Assembly: GCA_017991835.1 (NCBI GenBank)
Contig: JAGOPY010000002.1
Location: 124,001-188,000, forward strand
DNA: 64,000 nucleotides
Source of the DNA: Bacteroidales bacterium
GTDB lineage: Bacteria; Bacteroidota; Bacteroidia; Bacteroidales; JAGOPY01
Reading direction: 5' to 3'
The translations under genes were made by a program, and so were the position numbers. The notes under the pieces were generated by a model, which did not search any database, was not told the DNA's origin, and was given only the letters and a program-made list of their open reading frames with translations. Every line of letters begins with the position of its first letter. Position 1 is the stretch's first letter. This document shows positions 1-8,193 of this stretch, piece after piece.

Positions 1-55
1 TGAAGAGTGAACGGTGAGCAGTGAAGTGTGAACGGTGAACGGTGAATGGTGCTGT
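1..55. repeat. short-word repeat, GTGAACGGTGAAC family
   Basis: The left edge holds imperfect copies of a 7-8 base word (GTGAACG, GTGAGCA, GTGAAGT). The reverse complement of the same word builds the array at 21732-21921. It lies directly behind the stop codon of the minus-strand gene that follows. No gene is seen here; the array may continue outside the window. Confidence 0.7.
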
Positions 56-1669
56 TCAATGTGAAATAATGAATTTAGCTGAACCCAGTATGCCAGTTTC
101 ATTCCTGACAACAACCAGGTATATCCCAGCCGGCAGCCCGGAGACATCGATTTGAGAGCCTGTCCCCGCATCAGTGGGGACCTGCCGGAAACGGGGGATG
201 GGGGCTAAACGCCCAAAAATATCATAGAGATCCATTGAATAATCCCGTCCCGAATTTAAAATTGAGAATTTAAAATTCAAAATTTCCGAACAGGGATTCG
301 GCCACACCTCCAACTCTCCACGCATCCATGCCTCCCCGCCTCCGGTTTCATCGATCCAAACCGTAGAGTCGCAACCCGGTTCGGCGCAACCGGCGCTGTC
401 GAGCTTCAGTACCCACATTCGCTGGACCGCATCCGGGCCGGGTTCTGCCCGCGATGATTCGCCGCAGGCTATCAGGCCATGATCGCTGGTTTCGTAAACA
501 TCGTATAAATAATCGAGGATCGATGGTTCCTGGTAATGCCTGTAATCCCTGTACCAGATGCTGTCGCCGTATTGGTTGATCTTGAAAAGCCACCCCTGCA
601 TCGGCCCGGTGAGGGTATCGGAATTGGCATATCCGACGGCTACGAAGCTCCCGTCGTGCAGGGTGATGATATTCCGGAGCATATTGAGCTGGTAGGGTTT
701 GCCGTATAATTTTTCCCAGATTGTATCGCCGTTCTGGTCGTATTTGATGAATTTAATTTTACAATACGAATAGGGTACGGGGTAGGGAGGACCCTGGGAC
801 ACGGCATGGGCATACCCGAAAACAAAATTCCCATCCGGGGCAATGGTTACACTGCCATATCCATCCATGTATTCCGGATGTCCCAATGTTCGCTGCCATT
901 CTATCGTTCCAAAGCTATCGGCTTTTAATAATAATGCATCACCTGAATAACCATCTTCAGGCAAATAAGTATATCCTGAGATAATATAAGATGTTAAACC
1001 AGAAGGTAAGACTTTGAATCCTTTATCAGCATAACTATTACCAAAGAATGAACGCCATATCTCATTACCTAGGCTATCGGTCCTGATCAGAACACCATCT
1101 GGATAAGCATCTAAATAGTCATCCTGTCCAGTACATATAAATCCTTTATCATGAAGCTGCCGGCAATGATCAATTATTAATTGATTACCTAAATGACTTG
1201 GCAATAATTGTGTCCAAACAGTATCACCTGTGATATTAATTTTTCGTAAATGACCCATTAATCCAGCCGTGCCTCCATCAAAGAAACAACTATTTCCTAT
1301 ATAGTGAAACGATGATTCATGTCCAGGATAATGATCGGTGTTATTTCTTCTGAATTCTTTCCAATAAATAAGACTTCCATCGAGGTTAAGTCTAAAAGTA
1401 ACGATTGTTTTATAATTTGATATACTGTCTAGACTCATTCCGCATCCATAAAATGAATTTTCAAATTCAACAATGCTTTTACATATAGATGGATCGTTTT
1501 TGTCAAGCAAGATGTTGAAATAATTATACGCATCTACTTGACTTAGGGCATAGGAAGGAAATAGATTCAATAGAAATAAAACAAAAATATCTATTGAAAG
1601 TAAAGCTTTCTTATGGTGACCAAAAAAGTGACATTTGGTGTCTATTCTATTTTTAGCATCTTTACACAT
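56..1669 (-). CDS. T9SS-secreted repeat protein (copy 1 of gene A)
   Basis: A 537-residue secreted protein. Residues about 20-44 form a hydrophobic signal segment ending near SYALSQ. The body consists of repeated units of the type 'GDTIWEKLYG', 'GNEIWRSFFG' and 'WLFKINQYGDSIWYRDY', a pattern seen in Bacteroidota proteins that probably fold as beta-propellers. Residues about 453-537 are a T9SS type A sorting domain, starting LEVWPNP and ending with PAGIYLVVVRN and KFIIS. It should be exported across the outer membrane by the type IX system; its ligand or activity is unknown. It is a clear paralogue of the gene at 12946-14490: both share the 'WLF.N..GDS.WYR.Y' stretch and 'MW.LK.DSAGC' before the sorting domain. 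The ATG lies inside the 3' end of the remnant upstream (28-base overlap), so the two were probably cotranscribed. The linker after WPNP is encoded by an AT-rich word repeat at 252-286. Confidence 0.85.
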   Translation of the reverse strand: MCKDAKNRIDTKCHFFGHHKKALLSIDIFVLFLLNLFPSYALSQVDAYNYFNILLDKNDPSICKSIVEFENSFYGCGMSLDSISNYKTIVTFRLNLDGSLIYWKEFRRNNTDHYPGHESSFHYIGNSCFFDGGTAGLMGHLRKINITGDTVWTQLLPSHLGNQLIIDHCRQLHDKGFICTGQDDYLDAYPDGVLIRTDSLGNEIWRSFFGNSYADKGFKVLPSGLTSYIISGYTYLPEDGYSGDALLLKADSFGTIEWQRTLGHPEYMDGYGSVTIAPDGNFVFGYAHAVSQGPPYPVPYSYCKIKFIKYDQNGDTIWEKLYGKPYQLNMLRNIITLHDGSFVAVGYANSDTLTGPMQGWLFKINQYGDSIWYRDYRHYQEPSILDYLYDVYETSDHGLIACGESSRAEPGPDAVQRMWVLKLDSAGCAEPGCDSTVWIDETGGGEAWMRGELEVWPNPCSEILNFKFSILNSGRDYSMDLYDIFGRLAPIPRFRQVPTDAGTGSQIDVSGLPAGIYLVVVRNETGILGSAKFIISH

Positions 1670-2866
1670 TTCTCAATCATATTATTATCCAACAGATTGC
1701 AAAAATATATGCCATTAGGCAACATTTCAGTTCCAATAATAAATTTGTTCTGACCACATTGAAGTCTAATTTCCTGAACATGAGCTCCTTTAGAATCATA
1801 TATACACAATGATGCATTTTGCTGGTCGATCGGAACCAGATATTCAATTGTAAAATAATTCTTACTTGGATTTGGATAAATATTTAAAAAATATTCGGTC
1901 AAAAATTCAGTTGCAGATTTATTATTTTTAATTACCGAGGATTTATAACAAGTATCTGCAAAAAGAATTGGTTCATTATAAGTTAGAGAATCCCAAACTT
2001 GCAAAATATTTCTTGCCCAAGCACTGACTTGTATTCTATTTTCTTCATTAATCTCATTTAAAACCAATAATTCCAGAGAATCAGGCACAAACTCCCCGGC
2101 CGACAGGTATTGGCTGTCAAGCAGCATAATGAAAAAATCCTCATAATGCTGATGTGCAGATTGTTGACTTTGGGTTAATGGAAATATCTCCGGTATTGAT
2201 GAAATCGCATCCATTGCATTTAAAGAATCTTTCTTGTACAGGTAATGAAATGCCAGGTCATATTTGATATATTTGTCATTTTCGTTTATGTAAATGTTTT
2301 CAATGCTGTCCAAAGCGCTGCTTGCGGTATCAGCAAAATAAGTCTGGATAAGCTCATTACGGTCAAGGATTCGCTGCTGATAATGATAAGAAAGCTCTGC
2401 TTCAAGATATTCTTTTTGTGAGACTGTGAAAACACCTTGCCTGATTTCGTCGATCATATATTCAGGTAATAAATTCGTTCGTTGGTTGATGGCCGACATA
2501 ATTTTTTCTGATTTAGCCGATTGTGGATTTTCGACAAGAATGTCACGTATTAACGCATCCGTCAATACATCTTCTTTTTCCACAGCATTTATCAAAACTG
2601 TGTCTGATAAATATGGAGAAGAATTTAATAGACTGTACGTCTTTAAAACCTGTACCTTTTAAAGTATCCAATTCAGGATGAGTGTTATAATAATTCCACC
2701 CCATCTCTCTGATTGGATAATAATTTGCATCCTGATAATATTGGTGCAAATACCAATATTGGTTCGAATCAGGGTTTTGTGCAAAAGTTTCTGAATCAAT
2801 TAATCCTGAAAGAGTTAAGTTTAGGATTAAAATTACAAATACTGATAAAACATGAACAGTTTTCAT
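1642..2866 (-). pseudogene. decayed copy of the large T9SS cargo gene (gene B remnant)
   Basis: Two pieces in different frames. The first (from ATG 2864-2866) encodes a signal peptide and a short N-terminus whose 'LDTLKGTGFKDV' parallels 'LENMQGTGYKDY' in the intact-length copy (14507-19561). Around 2650 the homology jumps to the other end of the protein: the second frame reads SSPYLSDTVLINAV, matching NSPYLSDTVLINVA of the larger copy, and continues through 'NPQSAKSE' to a T9SS type A domain (NIYPNPS, LPNGIYF). Relative to the larger copy roughly 3.8 kb is missing and the junction is out of frame; the second frame has a TAA just upstream of the junction and no ATG near it (its first possible start is TTG at 2595). 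I infer a deletion remnant that cannot make a sorted product. The alternative of two short genes is unlikely, because the second would lack any signal peptide while keeping a secretion tail. Confidence 0.8.
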
Positions 2867-2919
2867 AATCGTTTGGATTAACAGGTTAATAAATAATTGA
2901 CTCGGTGTGATTTACTGCA

Positions 2920-2950
2920 TAAAGGTAATTCAAAAGGGCAAAGAAGTCAA
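2920..2950 (-). promoter_or_regulatory. candidate promoter of the gene B remnant
   Basis: On the minus strand TTGA (2947-2950) is followed after 19 bases by TACCTTTA (2920-2927), close to the Bacteroidota -33/-7 consensus. The same layout, TTGA-N19-TATATTTG, precedes the paralogue at 19755-19785, and both are embedded in a shared flank (AAGTCAAGGGCG then TTGATAACT on the plus strand). Conservation in two paralogous upstream regions is the main support. Confidence 0.55.
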
Positions 2951-3109
2951 GGGCGGTTGATAACTATTTTTATTGAAATACTAAGCAAACAAAGGAAAGG
3001 TCATAAGGTGGTCTTATAGTGGTCGTAAGTTTTCCATTTATGGCCATTAGACGGTTGTTTAACCTGCCAACTATCGCTCGTCTTCGCTAACCGGCTGCTA
3101 GCGTCCTCA

Positions 3110-3232
3110 ATTGAACTCACTTGGAACGGCGATGACGAATCCGGCGGCGAATGCCCGGCGGGAGTGTATTTGATAGTTGCTCAGGAAGTTAATTTTCATA
3201 GTTTCATCAAAGTAGTGAAGCGTGAAGCGTGA
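3110..3232 (+). pseudogene. orphan C-terminal fragment of a T9SS/FlgD-like sorting domain
   Basis: Within the 530-base spacer 2867-3396 the plus strand encodes TWNGDDESGGECPAGVYLIV, followed by AQEVNFHSFIKVVKR and a stop at 3230-3232. The pattern W-x-G-x-D-x-x-G ... P-A-G-V-Y-L ... K-V-V-K is the signature of the last strands of FlgD-Ig-like/T9SS sorting domains. The frame stays open upstream but does not resemble the rest of such a domain, and no start or signal peptide is present. I read it as the tail of a lost cargo gene. Its stop codon is made by the GTGAAGC word repeat that follows. Confidence 0.55.
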
Positions 3233-3358
3233 GGCGTGAAGAGTGAGCGGTGAAGGGTGAGCGGAGAATAGTAAAAAGTAAAGCATGAAAAATGCCAAAT
3301 GAAATGCCAAATGCAAAATGAAATGAAAAATGAAAAATGCAAAACGCAAAATGCGAAC
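3213..3358. repeat. two adjoining short-word repeats
   Basis: First part (3213-3270): imperfect copies of GTGAAGC/GTGAGCG, related to the word at 1-55. Second part (about 3281-3358): AAATGCC, AAATGAA and AAATGCAAA words, a family that recurs at 59087-59121 beside rimP. The rest of the spacer 2867-3396 shows only the candidate promoter and the orphan sorting-domain fragment. Confidence 0.65.
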
Positions 3359-3396
3359 ATGGATCAGCACCTGCGTTTAAACCTTAAGCTTTTTCC

Positions 3397-4698
3397 CTAT
3401 TCCCTGTTAACATATCCCACCCCCACCAGCTTATCATATGTGTCGCCCGGCTCGCGGTAATAGACCAGGATCGAATATTCATTCTTCGTCTCCCAGAAAC
3501 TTCCTTCCACCCATGTTAAATCGCCCACAGCCGTATTGTTGGCCACGAAGGCATAAGCATAGTTGTAATAGCCCTGCTTCAGCAGTATTTTGGCCTCATA
3601 GGCCTTGAGATCAAAGTTGTAGATGCACAGATTGTCCCGGTTGTAGGTCCAGTCGGAGAAGGCGCCGGCAATGTAGAGATTCCCGCTGGCAAGCGGCGGC
3701 CAGTAAGGCAAAAGGAAATGCACCCAGGCATAATCGCCTTCACTGTAAGGATCGCGGGTTTCGTTGGCCGCTATCAGCCTCCGGCCGTTAATATCCTCGT
3801 CAGAAATGTAACTGCCGCTGGCCCGGGGCAGGTCAGTCATCAGGTAAACATGGTAACCATCCGTATCATACTGCAGCAACTGCATCCGGTCGGTATTGTA
3901 CCGCAACGTCTTCATGTCGAAGTACCGGAATTCATTGCCGGCCGGAAAGACGAGGCCGTTGATCAGGGTGAAATCATATATATTTCCCGAGTAATTCCTG
4001 GGCTGGATATTTCGGATCGCATTGTCCCAGCGGCCATTCTGCAGGATGACCACATGCAGGTTCCGGTGGACATCCGACATGTTGTAATCGCCGGCCAGGA
4101 GCCTGAACTCCAGTTGCTGGTGGGTGTAACGCAAATCCAGGTCGATCGAATTGGCGGTCTGCCCCTCAACTGCAACTTTCGGTTCATATACCATGAACCG
4201 GTGGGTCAGGATGATATTCTCATCTTTATCCGAATCGAGGAAAACTTTCAGGATATAATTGCCCGGTTTTTTCAACCGCAGATCATCGGTCGGGAATACA
4301 AGGGTGTAATTTACATAGGGAATGGTCGTATTGAACGAATAAGCATAATCTTCGATAAAATCTTCAAAATAACCCTCGAGGTATTCCATCTGACGGAGAT
4401 CGGAGGTGTTCCAGTCGGCATCGCAATGGACAACGGTATAACGGTAATCCTTGTATTGCGGATCCAGGTCGTCGAACGACAGCACCAGTTTCTCTCCGGA
4501 GCCAAATTCAATGAGGGGCGGAGCCAGCTCAAATCCTTCCCTGTAAAGCAGCACAGTCCGTACCGTCTCCCGGTAAACCGCATTGTCATTCCGGATATAT
4601 CCGGCATCGTAATAGGGTTCGTTCTGTGATACCAGATTGAATGGCAGCAGGTTAAAAGAAAGTAGCGCGGAAATGAACAGGATTAAGGCTTTTTTCAT
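3397..4698 (-). CDS. type IX secretion system plug protein (DUF5103)
   Basis: A 433-residue secreted protein with an N-terminal signal peptide (MKKALILFISALLSFNLLPF). Features of the DUF5103 family are visible: an early 'GSGEKLVLSFDDLD' stretch, 'YRYTVVHCDADWNTSDL', 'NYTLVFPTDDLRLKKPGNY' and 'WPPLASGNLYIAGAFSDWTY' in the C-terminal half. In Flavobacterium the Plug protein closes the periplasmic end of the SprA translocon (established for the family); that role is inferred here. The start is ATG 4696-4698; a GTG three codons upstream is less likely. It diverges from nqrA with a 90-base gap, so the two may share a promoter region. It fits the T9SS cargo genes elsewhere in the window, which need this secretion route. 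Confidence 0.85.
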   Translation of the reverse strand: MKKALILFISALLSFNLLPFNLVSQNEPYYDAGYIRNDNAVYRETVRTVLLYREGFELAPPLIEFGSGEKLVLSFDDLDPQYKDYRYTVVHCDADWNTSDLRQMEYLEGYFEDFIEDYAYSFNTTIPYVNYTLVFPTDDLRLKKPGNYILKVFLDSDKDENIILTHRFMVYEPKVAVEGQTANSIDLDLRYTHQQLEFRLLAGDYNMSDVHRNLHVVILQNGRWDNAIRNIQPRNYSGNIYDFTLINGLVFPAGNEFRYFDMKTLRYNTDRMQLLQYDTDGYHVYLMTDLPRASGSYISDEDINGRRLIAANETRDPYSEGDYAWVHFLLPYWPPLASGNLYIAGAFSDWTYNRDNLCIYNFDLKAYEAKILLKQGYYNYAYAFVANNTAVGDLTWVEGSFWETKNEYSILVYYREPGDTYDKLVGVGYVNRE

Positions 4699-4751
4699 AT
4701 CTTTCACGGGTAAAATTTACAACAAAGGTCGCAAGATTTCGCAAAATTTTG

Positions 4752-4759
4752 TACACTTG
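4752..4759 (+). promoter_or_regulatory. weak candidate -7 box for the nqr operon
   Basis: TACACTTG matches TAnnTTTG at seven of eight positions, 29 bases before the nqrA ATG. No convincing TTTG lies 19-21 bases upstream, so this is only a candidate. Confidence 0.3.
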
Positions 4760-4788
4760 CACTGCCGAAAATATAGACTATTTTTAAT

Positions 4789-6138
4789 ATGTCAAATGTA
4801 ATCAGGATTAGCAAAGGCCTCACCATTAACCTGATAGGAGAAGCCGAAAAAACCATTTCCGAGATCATCCCCAAAACCTGTGCCATCAAACCGACCGATT
4901 TTATCGGTGTGTTTCCCAAGCTCCTGGTCCAGGAAGGGGATGCCGTGAAAGCTGGAACGCCTTTATTCATCGACAAATACAGGGACAAGATCGTCTTCAC
5001 CTCACCCGTCAGCGGAACGGTGAAAGAGATCAGGCGCGGCGAAAAGCGCGTCCTGCTGGAGGTTGTCATCGAAAACGACGGAAAGGACACCGGCATCGAT
5101 TTCGGGAAAGGGGATCCGGAGAAAATGACCCGTGAAGAGATCACCGGTAAGCTCCTGGCAAGCGGCTTATGGCCTTTCCTCAGGCAACGGCCTTATTCAA
5201 TCATTGCCGAACCTGCGTCGAAGCCGAAAGCCATCTTCATTTCCGCCTTCGACACGGCACCCCTGGCCCCGGATTACGATCTTATCGTCCATAAAAACGG
5301 TGATGTTTTCCAGACCGGTATCAATGCCATAGCTAAGCTTACCGATGGGGCCGTACATCTCAACCTGAATGCCAGTACAACCTCTTCCGGCGTATTTACG
5401 AACTGTAAGAATGTGCAGATCAACCGTTTCTCCGGGCCACACCCGGCCGGTAATGTAGGCACCCAGATCGCCCGTCTCGATCCAATCAATAAAGGTGAAA
5501 TTATCTGGTATCTCAGGCCGCAGGATGTGCTGCATATCGGGCGGTTATTTGCTGCCGGGAAGATTGATGCGACCCATTTGGTCGCAGTTACAGGATCGGA
5601 AATCAAACGGCCCTATTACATCAAAACGAAGTTAGGGGCCGCGGTTGAAGATATTATAAAGGATAACCTTTCCGGAGAGCATGTCCGGTATATCAGCGGA
5701 AACCCGCTCACAGGCAAAAAAGTGGAGAGGTACAGCCATACCGGATTTTATGAGGCCCAACTGACTGTGCTGCCGGAAGGCGACCATCATGAATTCCTCG
5801 GCTGGGCCATGCCCGGATTTGGAAAATTCAGCTTTTCCAGGTCTTTCTTTTCCTGGATGAAACCAAAAGCCAGGTACAGGCTTGATACCAATTATCATGG
5901 CGGGGAAAGGGCATACGTCATGACCGGTCAGTTCGAGAAAGTCTTCGGATGGGATATCTACCCGCTCCAGCTGATCAAAGCCATACTTGTCGAAGATATC
6001 GATATGATGGAGAAACTCGGTATTTATGAAGTGGATGAAGAAGACTTTGCCCTTTGCGAATTTATCGACACATCAAAAACGGATATCCAGGAGATAGTCC
6101 GTAAAGGCCTGGACCTGATGCGGAAAGAAATGAGCTAA
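4789..6138 (+). CDS. nqrA: Na+-translocating NADH:quinone reductase subunit A
   Basis: A 449-residue protein of usual NqrA length. It begins MSNVIRISKGLTINLIGEAE, the typical NqrA opening, and contains 'PGDVFPKLLVQEGD'-type biotinyl-like sequence (KPTDFIGVFPKLLVQEGDAV) and the conserved 'GPHPAGNVGTQI' motif near the middle. NqrA is the peripheral cytoplasmic subunit of the Na+-NQR complex, which oxidises NADH, reduces ubiquinone or menaquinone and pumps Na+ out of the cell; NqrA has been linked to quinone binding. It is the first gene of a same-strand series in the standard order A-B-C-D-E-F. The 131-base gap to nqrB is by far the widest in the operon and holds a palindrome and word repeats. 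Confidence 0.97.
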   Translation: MSNVIRISKGLTINLIGEAEKTISEIIPKTCAIKPTDFIGVFPKLLVQEGDAVKAGTPLFIDKYRDKIVFTSPVSGTVKEIRRGEKRVLLEVVIENDGKDTGIDFGKGDPEKMTREEITGKLLASGLWPFLRQRPYSIIAEPASKPKAIFISAFDTAPLAPDYDLIVHKNGDVFQTGINAIAKLTDGAVHLNLNASTTSSGVFTNCKNVQINRFSGPHPAGNVGTQIARLDPINKGEIIWYLRPQDVLHIGRLFAAGKIDATHLVAVTGSEIKRPYYIKTKLGAAVEDIIKDNLSGEHVRYISGNPLTGKKVERYSHTGFYEAQLTVLPEGDHHEFLGWAMPGFGKFSFSRSFFSWMKPKARYRLDTNYHGGERAYVMTGQFEKVFGWDIYPLQLIKAILVEDIDMMEKLGIYEVDEEDFALCEFIDTSKTDIQEIVRKGLDLMRKEMS

Positions 6139-6143
6139 ATATT

Positions 6144-6258
6144 AGTTCAAAGTTCATCCGCCAGCTGGCGGATCAAAGTTCAAAGTGAGTTCTTTAAAGG
6201 TATAAATAGATAAATATCAGCCATTAAGAATTAAAAATTAAAAATTAAGAATTAAAAT
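6144..6258. repeat. 18-base perfect palindrome and word repeats between nqrA and nqrB
   Basis: ATCCGCCAGCTGGCGGAT (6156-6173) is a perfect palindrome and can fold as a GC-rich hairpin in the nqrA-nqrB transcript. It is flanked by GTTCAAAGTTC on the left and TCAAAGTTCAAAG on the right, and followed by a run of AATTAAAAATT words (about 6225-6258). There is no T-tract, so a factor-independent terminator is unlikely; an RNA-processing or stability element, or a REP-like repeat, fits better. Confidence 0.65.
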
Positions 6259-6269
6259 ATTTTTTTCTG

Positions 6270-7415
6270 ATGAAGTCACTCAGGAATTTCCTGGATAAGG
6301 TTAAGCCTCAGTTCGAAAAAGGGGGGAAGTTTGCAAAGTTTCAATCGACATTCGATGCTTTCGAAACCTTTCTTTTCGTGCCGAACAAGGTAACCCGCAG
6401 CGGAAGCCACATCCGCGATGCCATCGATATGAAGCGCACCATGAGCGTTGTGATCCTGGCACTGTTGCCGGCATTGCTTTTCGGTATTTATAATGTCGGA
6501 TACCAGCATTTTCTCTCCCACGGACAGGAAGCCGGTTTCTGGCAAATGTTCGGCTTTGGGCTCGTTAAGGTACTTCCGATCATCGTCGTTTCCTATGTGG
6601 TCGGGCTGGGCATTGAGTTCATCTTCGCCCAGTCGCGCGGACACGAGGTCAACGAAGGTTACCTCGTATCGGGCATGCTGATACCCCTTATCGTACCGCC
6701 CGATATCCCATTGTGGATGCTGGCTGTTTCCGTCGCTTTTGCAGTAATTTTCGGTAAGGAGGTGTTCGGAGGAACCGGCATGAACGTGCTGAACCCGGCA
6801 TTAACGGCCCGGGCTTTCCTCTTCTTTGCCTACCCGCAGGATATGTCGGGCGACAAAGTCTGGATTGCCGAAAAGGCAGACGCCTTTTCCGGGGCCACAC
6901 CGCTAGGCCACGCCCTGGTCGGTGATTTTGACAAGATACAAGCTCCCATCGACATGTTCCTGGGATTCATCCCCGGATCGATCGGCGAGACTTCAGTCCT
7001 GGCCATACTCATCGGAGCGGTTATCCTGATAGCCACCGGGGTGGGAAGCTGGAAGATTATGCTGGCGACTGTCGCCGGCGCACTGGGACTGGGATACTTC
7101 CTTAACCTGGTCTCCTTCAATGATTATACAGCCCTCCCGGCCCATTATCATCTTCTCATGGGCGGATTTGCCTTTGGTGCGGTGTTCATGGCTACAGATC
7201 CGGTAAGTGCAGCCCAGACCAATACCGGGAAATGGATTTACGGCCTCCTTATCGGGGTCTTTGTCGTGCTGATCCGGGTATTCAACCCGGCCTACCCCGA
7301 AGGGATGATGCTGGCCATCCTCCTGATGAATGTCTTTGCCCCGCTGATCGACTACTATGTGGTGGAAGCCAATATCCGCAGGAGGCTGAAACGTATGAAA
7401 CCGGCTAAAGCTTGA
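6270..7415 (+). CDS. nqrB: Na+-NQR subunit B (FMN-binding membrane subunit)
   Basis: A 381-residue integral membrane protein with about ten hydrophobic segments. The covalent flavin site is present: DAFSGATPLG, with Thr210 the residue expected to carry FMN through a phosphoester bond. NqrB is the largest membrane subunit; it binds FMN and riboflavin and lies on the Na+ path (established for Vibrio NQR). The flavin must be attached by ApbE, which is encoded downstream at 11598-12599. Start is ATG 6270; a hydrophilic N-terminus (LRNFLDKVKPQFEKGGKF) typical of NqrB precedes the first membrane segment. Confidence 0.97.
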   Translation: MKSLRNFLDKVKPQFEKGGKFAKFQSTFDAFETFLFVPNKVTRSGSHIRDAIDMKRTMSVVILALLPALLFGIYNVGYQHFLSHGQEAGFWQMFGFGLVKVLPIIVVSYVVGLGIEFIFAQSRGHEVNEGYLVSGMLIPLIVPPDIPLWMLAVSVAFAVIFGKEVFGGTGMNVLNPALTARAFLFFAYPQDMSGDKVWIAEKADAFSGATPLGHALVGDFDKIQAPIDMFLGFIPGSIGETSVLAILIGAVILIATGVGSWKIMLATVAGALGLGYFLNLVSFNDYTALPAHYHLLMGGFAFGAVFMATDPVSAAQTNTGKWIYGLLIGVFVVLIRVFNPAYPEGMMLAILLMNVFAPLIDYYVVEANIRRRLKRMKPAKA

Positions 7416-7446
7416 TTTAATTTGAAACGGAATAAACAACAACGAT

Positions 7447-8190
7447 ATGTACAGTAATTCATATGTGTTCCGGTATGCCGCCATCATGGTGATCGTGGTG
7501 GCTGCAGCGCTCGCCTCGGTGGCCATGCTGCTGAAGCCGGCACAGGACCGCAACGTGACCATCGAAAAGATGCGAAATATCCTGGCTGCCGCCAATATCG
7601 AAGCCACTCCCGAAAATGCGATCGAACTGTTCGATAAGTATGTTGTCGAAGAGGAAGCGCTCGCTCCCGACGGCAATGTGGTGGCCGTCTTCAGAGGACA
7701 GAAACTCGAAAAAGGAAATATCCGCCCGTTTGAGATCAATCTGAAAGAAGAGCTCTACAAACATTCCAAAGGGCAGGATTTTATTATTCCACTCTATATT
7801 GCCGAAGTGAACGGGAAACGGTTGTATATTTTCCCGATGCTTGGCCGCGGACTGTGGGGGCCGGTATATGGAAACCTGGCGCTGGAAGAGGATTTCAACA
7901 CGGTTGCCGGCTCGATGTTCGGACATGATAAAGAAACCCCCGGACTTGGCGCGGAGATCGAATTGCCACAATTCGAATCGCAGTTTATCGGCAAGAAAAT
8001 TTTCGACGACAATGGCAACTTCACCTCTATCCAGGTACTGAAAGGCGCTTCCGAAGTCCTTTCGCCGGAAAAGTTAATTCACGGCGTGGATGCGATCTCC
8101 GGTGGCACGATCACCAGCAACGGGGTTTCGGATATGATCAAATCCAACCTGGCTAATTATATTGAATATATTAAAAAGCAAAAAATATAA
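7447..8190 (+). CDS. nqrC: Na+-NQR subunit C (covalent FMN subunit)
   Basis: A 247-residue protein with one N-terminal membrane anchor (residues about 8-30) and a periplasmic FMN-binding domain. The flavinylation motif near the C-terminus reads DAISGGTITSNGV, so Thr221 is the predicted FMN-carrying residue; the family motif is usually S-G-A-T, here S-G-G-T, a mild variation that keeps the acceptor threonine. 'GLWGPVYGNLAL' and 'HDKETPGLGAEI' are family hallmarks. NqrC passes electrons between the iron site of NqrD/E and the FMN of NqrB. It follows nqrB after 31 bases and precedes nqrD by 3. Confidence 0.96.
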   Translation: MYSNSYVFRYAAIMVIVVAAALASVAMLLKPAQDRNVTIEKMRNILAAANIEATPENAIELFDKYVVEEEALAPDGNVVAVFRGQKLEKGNIRPFEINLKEELYKHSKGQDFIIPLYIAEVNGKRLYIFPMLGRGLWGPVYGNLALEEDFNTVAGSMFGHDKETPGLGAEIELPQFESQFIGKKIFDDNGNFTSIQVLKGASEVLSPEKLIHGVDAISGGTITSNGVSDMIKSNLANYIEYIKKQKI

Positions 8191-8193
8191 CCG

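Noticed and set aside
3107..3370. 87-codon minus-strand open frame in the spacer before the DUF5103 gene
   Set aside because: Its sequence is produced by the word repeats (phenylalanine/histidine-rich) and by the antisense of the orphan sorting-domain tail; no homology or gene-like composition.
3718..4629. 303-codon plus-strand open frame opposite the DUF5103 gene
   Set aside because: No start context or recognisable domain; the minus-strand frame has signal peptide and family motifs.
6156..6173. Factor-independent terminator after nqrA
   Set aside because: Perfect hairpin but no T-tract, and it would cut the operon before nqrB.
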